Assembly (NCBI GenBank): GCA_035525015.1
Contig: DATLFC010000182.1
Coordinates: 1-15,951, forward strand
Length of the DNA: 15,951 nucleotides
Source of the DNA: DATLEX01 sp035525015
Lineage (GTDB): Bacteria > Acidobacteriota > Thermoanaerobaculia > Gp7-AA8
Direction: 5' to 3'
The first letter of the stretch is position 1. Each line of letters opens with the position of its first letter. Under the pieces are notes generated by a model. That model searched no databases. It saw nothing but the letters and a program-made list of their open reading frames with translations, and was not told the DNA's origin. A program made the translations under genes and the position numbers. Below, piece by piece: positions 12,812 to 15,951 of this stretch.

Positions 12812-14737
12812 TCAGCGGCGATAACGCAGAAAGAGGCCGTAGCGGCTGGCGTCGAAGTTGCCGAACCGGGCCCCATCCTCCGCGTAGTCGTCGCGCGACC
12901 ACTCCGCGGCGATTCCGGTTGCGGGCCGGAAGTCGTAGACGACGCGAGCGCGGAAGCGATCGATCTGGAACGGCGTCGTGCCGTCGTTCTCGAAGCGGCC
13001 TCCGCTGACATTCACCAGGAATGGGCCGCGGAAGAAGCTGACGCCGCCGTCGAAAGCGGTTCCCTCTTCGAGGTAGATGGAGGTGTCGATCACGAAGGTC
13101 TGCGGGCGGCGGATGGAGAAGAGGTGGTCGACATCGAAGCGGGAGGCCGACGCGAACAGCTCCAGACCGGCGATGGGGGCGACAGTGAAGTCGCCGCTGT
13201 ACATGCGCGTCTGGTTATCGAGGGCGATGGGCTCGATGTCGTTCCGACGATCGATCTGCTCGGCCGTCGCGGCGATCCGGAAGCGTGGCCGTGCAAACGC
13301 CGCGCGGAGCCGGAACCGGTCGCGGTCGGTGAAATCGGTGCGGAAGATCGCCTCGTCGGCGCGGTCGAACTGCAGCGTCGCGCCGACCGAAAGACCGCCA
13401 CGGGCGAAGAGGCCGGTGGTATCGAACGTCCGGACCGTTCTCTCGAACGTGCCGCGGTCGTTTCCCGCCACCACGATCTGCGAGATGTCGGGAATCAGAG
13501 TCACTTCCTCCATGGTCTGCCGGTATCCGGCGCGAATGGAGAAAGGACCGAGTGCCCGTGCGGCGACCATCACGCCGAGGATGTCGTCATCGCGCTCGAT
13601 GGCGTTCCGGGCGTCGTGAATCTGCTCGAGATCGCGGCGGTCGGCTCCCGCGAAAGTGACCGTGTCGATGAACAGCGACCGGAGGGCGGCGGCGCCGTCG
13701 AGCTCACGATGCCGTTTGCGATAGGTGGCGATCAGGTCGATGCCGTCGCGCAGAGAGAACTCGGCACGGCCTTCGCCGCGCCAGGTGGTGTTGCTGGCCC
13801 TGGAGTCGATCGACTCGTCGAGGCCACCGAAGAACCGGCCGAGAGCGAACGATGCCAGCGATCCCGAGAGCGCTTCGTCTTCCAGGCCGTCCGTCTCCGC
13901 CGAGAGGTGAACGAAACTGCCGACCAGGCGGAGGCGCGGATTCACTTCGCCGATCACGAACGCATTGGTGAAGGGCGCCGAGACGTCGGTGCGGCTGTCG
14001 CGGGTGAACGATGAGATCGTGATGTCGCGGCCGAGGATCGGAACGGTGTTGTTGCCCGACGCTTCCCCCGCATCGAGCTCGAACCTCTCGCGGCCGTTGA
14101 AGTCGCGCCATCCCTGCGTGATCTGTCCATGGATGCGCCGGAACCGGAACGACGTACCGGCACGGATCTCCTGCTCGGTATCGTCGAGGTCGGAGGTCAG
14201 CCGGAATTCGTCCTGGCCGATGGAGTACGTCGTGCGGCCAGGTCCCTCGGAGCGGTGATACGTGTAACCGATGAACGGCGAGAACCGCCGGCCGGGAATG
14301 AATTCCAGATCGGCATCGAACGTGGTCCGGTTCCGGTCGAACGTGTGCTGCCCCGGCACGATGCCCTGGCTGAGGAGGGGATTGGCGAAGCCCGGCAGCG
14401 CGCTGTAGACATCGGCCGCCCGGTAGCCGATCCGAAGCAGATAACTCCCGTCGCGCTCCGCTTCGAGGCGGAGAGCACCGGAAGGGGAGGAGCCGAGGTC
14501 GACGGCGTCGATGCGGAATCGGTCGGCGGCCGCCGACTCGCTCGACGACAGCATCGTGAAGGCGCGCAGCACGAATCCGCTGCGCTCGTTGATCTGCGTC
14601 CGGTACATCGCCTCACTCCCGTCCAGATCGAGCCAGCGGTAACCGATCTCGATCTCGGCGGTCTGCGCCCGCGCGCCCCCGGCGAGCAAAAGCATCGCGA
14701 AGGCGAGCGAGATCGATCGGTGGCGAAGTTTCGTCAT
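12812..14737 (-). CDS. Predicted outer-membrane beta-barrel, MtrB/PioB-like, partner of the decaheme cytochrome
   Basis: The product is 641 residues from the ATG at 14737. A signal peptide is clear (MTKLRHRSISLAFAMLLLAG then GARAQ, cleavage near residue 25). The rest is a long series of alternating-polarity segments such as IEIGYRWLDLDG, YLLRIGYRA, FSPFIGYTYHRS and FSIRAGYRQTME, separated by turns rich in Asp, Gly and Asn and ending in a strand, YGLFLRYRR. This is the pattern of a large barrel. Length and position suit MtrB/PioB porins, which sheathe an MtrA-type cytochrome through the outer membrane. There is no cysteine at all, so the N-terminal CXXC of Shewanella MtrB is missing. The start is 14 bases after the cytochrome stop. 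Assignment rests on topology and synteny; another family of cytochrome-associated barrels is possible. Confidence 0.75.
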   Translation of the reverse strand: MTKLRHRSISLAFAMLLLAGGARAQTAEIEIGYRWLDLDGSEAMYRTQINERSGFVLRAFTMLSSSESAAADRFRIDAVDLGSSPSGALRLEAERDGSYLLRIGYRAADVYSALPGFANPLLSQGIVPGQHTFDRNRTTFDADLEFIPGRRFSPFIGYTYHRSEGPGRTTYSIGQDEFRLTSDLDDTEQEIRAGTSFRFRRIHGQITQGWRDFNGRERFELDAGEASGNNTVPILGRDITISSFTRDSRTDVSAPFTNAFVIGEVNPRLRLVGSFVHLSAETDGLEDEALSGSLASFALGRFFGGLDESIDSRASNTTWRGEGRAEFSLRDGIDLIATYRKRHRELDGAAALRSLFIDTVTFAGADRRDLEQIHDARNAIERDDDILGVMVAARALGPFSIRAGYRQTMEEVTLIPDISQIVVAGNDRGTFERTVRTFDTTGLFARGGLSVGATLQFDRADEAIFRTDFTDRDRFRLRAAFARPRFRIAATAEQIDRRNDIEPIALDNQTRMYSGDFTVAPIAGLELFASASRFDVDHLFSIRRPQTFVIDTSIYLEEGTAFDGGVSFFRGPFLVNVSGGRFENDGTTPFQIDRFRARVVYDFRPATGIAAEWSRDDYAEDGARFGNFDASRYGLFLRYRR

Positions 14738-14751
14738 GCTCTTGCTCTCTT

Positions 14752-15738
14752 TCACTTCAGCAGCTGCGGCGATCGATTCGAACCGTGAACGGCGACGTGG
14801 CAGGTCGTACAGTTCCGGAATCGCGCGTTGGAGATGTTGTGGAACGACGGCGGTTGCGACCCGGCCGTGGAGGGCGTCGTCGGGGAGTGACACTCCAGGC
14901 AGAGCTGTGCGACCGTGGCGCGCTTGAGTTGATGCGGATTCGTGGAGCCGTGCGGATCATGGCAGCTCATGCAGTCGCCGGCAGCCATCGCGCCGTGCTC
15001 GAAGACAAAGGGGCCGTTCTTCTCCTGGTGACAGGCGGCGCAGGCCATCTCGCCCGATGCCGTCGTCCGCAGCGCGCTCCGCCGTGCGGCCGGGCCGTGC
15101 GGCTCGTGGCAGGTCGTGCAACCCATGGTGCCCGTGCCGAGGCGGTGCGTGAACGGTTTGCCGCGGAATGACGCCGTCTGCGTGGAATGACACGTGGCGC
15201 AGAGCACCGGATCGTTCTCCGCCAGCAGGTACCGGCGCTGCCCGGCCTGATGAATGGAGTGGCAGCTCATGCAGTTCACTGCCTCGGAATTCGCGTGGAC
15301 GCTGGCACGGTGCGATTTCTGATCGGTCGCCGTGTCGTGGCACATCATGCAGATCCCGTCGGCGCCGCCGCGGCCACGAGGGACCGCGATCAGGGACGGG
15401 TCCCCCCCCGCTTCCATGTGCGCCGTACCGTCACCGTGACAGGTTTCGCACGTGCCGTTGGAAACGACTCCGTTCTCCACGGCCCCGCGGGCGTGCGGGT
15501 TCATCACGAACGTCTGGGCGAGCTCATGACAGTCGCCGCAGCTCATCGTGGCCTGCTCCGGCTCCGGCTCCGGCATTTCCTGCGGCGCCGGTTCCTGCGC
15601 CGGAATCTGGCCCGGCAGTTCCTGGACCGGTGGTTGCGGCACCGGCGTTTCCTGCGCGACGGGCGCCGGCAGCGGCGCCGCGAGAGCGAGGACGAGCAGG
15701 AGCGTCACTCTGCCGGTCGCCTTGGGTGTCATGGACAT
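14752..15738 (-). CDS. mtrA: Decaheme c-type cytochrome, MtrA/DmsE family
   Basis: The 328-residue product has exactly ten CXXCH haem-binding motifs, with first cysteines at residues 67, 97, 130, 156, 180, 207, 233, 256, 280 and 310. This count, the even spacing and the closing CTTCHVAVHGSN match the DmsE/MtrA family, which passes electrons across the periplasm and through an outer-membrane barrel. A signal peptide (TLLLVLALAAPLPAPVAQ) is followed by an unusual Pro/Glu/Gln-rich stretch to about residue 62 before the first haem. The ATG at 15738 is one base after GGGG; a second ATG at 15732 has better spacing to the same AAAGGGG and would give 326 residues. It is preceded by the end of a multihaem cytochrome gene and followed after 14 bases by the barrel gene, making an mtrCAB-like set. 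Haem maturation genes are not in view. Confidence 0.93.
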   Translation of the reverse strand: MSMTPKATGRVTLLLVLALAAPLPAPVAQETPVPQPPVQELPGQIPAQEPAPQEMPEPEPEQATMSCGDCHELAQTFVMNPHARGAVENGVVSNGTCETCHGDGTAHMEAGGDPSLIAVPRGRGGADGICMMCHDTATDQKSHRASVHANSEAVNCMSCHSIHQAGQRRYLLAENDPVLCATCHSTQTASFRGKPFTHRLGTGTMGCTTCHEPHGPAARRSALRTTASGEMACAACHQEKNGPFVFEHGAMAAGDCMSCHDPHGSTNPHQLKRATVAQLCLECHSPTTPSTAGSQPPSFHNISNARFRNCTTCHVAVHGSNRSPQLLK

Positions 15739-15761
15739 ACCCCTTTCGTGATGGTCGCGCT

Positions 15762-15791
15762 CCGGAGGAGGACCTGCTGGCCCTCCTCCGG
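15762..15791. other. Intercistronic stem-loop between the mtrC-like and mtrA-like genes
   Basis: CCGGAGGAGG (15762-15771) is the exact reverse complement of CCTCCTCCGG (15782-15791), with a 10-base loop. It lies in the gap of about 63 bases between the two cytochrome genes. There is no T-run, so it is more likely an mRNA processing or stability element than a full terminator. It could let the upstream and downstream cistrons be expressed at different levels. Confidence 0.5.
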
Positions 15792-15801
15792 CGTGGATGC
15801 G

Positions 15802-15951
15802 TTACCGAGCGTGAACCTTGTCGACCGACCACTCCGAGTTCGTGCCGTGGCAGACCCCGCACGACTCGGCGGGGTCGCTCGTTCCGGGGAACGTGGTGGT
15901 GTTCAGGTAGGCATGCGCCGCGGCATCCTTGCTGTCATGGCAGCCGAGGCA
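15802..15951 (-). CDS. Multihaem c-type cytochrome, OmcA/MtrC-like, C-terminal fragment (partial)
   Basis: Translating the minus strand from the last base of the window gives 49 codons and a TAA at 15802-15804: CLGCHDSKDAAAHAYLN, a short linker, then AESCGVCHGTNSEWSVDKVH and AR. Two CXXCH motifs about 30 residues apart, the second followed by a short tail ending in a conserved-looking VH, resemble the C-terminus of OmcA/MtrC-family decaheme cytochromes as I know them. Those proteins sit on the outer surface of the outer membrane and pass electrons to minerals or other acceptors. The rest of the gene lies beyond the window, so haem count and lipobox cannot be checked. Its place just upstream of an MtrA-type gene strengthens the call, but it could be another class of multihaem cytochrome. 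Confidence 0.7.
   Translation of the reverse strand, partial: CLGCHDSKDAAAHAYLNTTTFPGTSDPAESCGVCHGTNSEWSVDKVHAR

Noticed and set aside
11455..14014. Two long plus-strand open frames opposite the lytic transglycosylase and the beta-barrel
   Set aside because: Antisense shadows; the minus-strand products have signal peptides, family motifs and ribosome binding sites, while these have none.
15762..15791. Stem-loop between cytochrome genes as an intrinsic terminator
   Set aside because: No T-run follows on the minus strand and the downstream genes belong functionally to the same set, so it is kept only as an intercistronic element.
1..15951. tRNA or rRNA genes, CRISPR arrays, transposases, integrases, attachment sites
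   Set aside because: No cloverleaf, regularly spaced repeat-spacer pattern, or recognisable recombinase product was seen on either strand.

Overview
This is a GC-rich, densely coded window from a Gram-negative bacterium: it encodes a lipoprotein peptidase, a periplasmic decaheme cytochrome and an outer-membrane beta-barrel. The mix of genes and the intergenic repeat families resemble soil or sediment Acidobacteriota (Thermoanaerobaculia-like). That placement is an inference from gene content, not from a marker gene. No rRNA, tRNA, CRISPR array, transposase or phage gene was seen, and no stretch over 300 bases lacks a gene.

Layout. 1-2076 (+): the 3' end of a DODA/YgiD-type extradiol dioxygenase, then a complete phosphoglucomutase (pgm). 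2082-2751 (-): a repeat-derived hairpin and three small reading frames, the last a ribbon-helix-helix (Arc-like) gene broken by a one-base frameshift. 2785-3424 (-): a secreted protein of unknown function with a clear terminator. 3491-4857 (+): a tight cluster of exported MsrA, a small membrane protein and Dps, which suggests oxidative-stress defence. 4876-7250 (+): an exported M19 dipeptidase and a Tat-signal PLP aminotransferase of the histidinol-phosphate type. 7259-10192 (-): a lipoprotein M3 oligopeptidase (Dcp-like) and a TerC/YgdQ membrane protein. 10376-12684 (-): a DinB-fold protein, a DUF1697 protein and an unusual lytic transglycosylase with a long insert.

The most interesting part is 12812-15951 (-). 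In transcription order it holds the C-terminus of an OmcA/MtrC-like multiheme cytochrome (partial, found only by translating the window edge), a decaheme MtrA/DmsE-family cytochrome with exactly ten CXXCH motifs, and a 641-residue cysteine-free predicted outer-membrane beta-barrel. This is the mtrC-mtrA-mtrB order of the Shewanella trans-outer-membrane electron conduit, so the organism may exchange electrons with extracellular minerals or partners.

Several noncoding elements stand out: a 16-bp perfect inverted repeat after pgm whose arm recurs behind the barrel gene, two other probable dispersed intergenic repeats (near 6117 and 9401), a 16-bp palindrome before terC, and a 10-bp stem-loop between the mtrC-like and mtrA-like genes.
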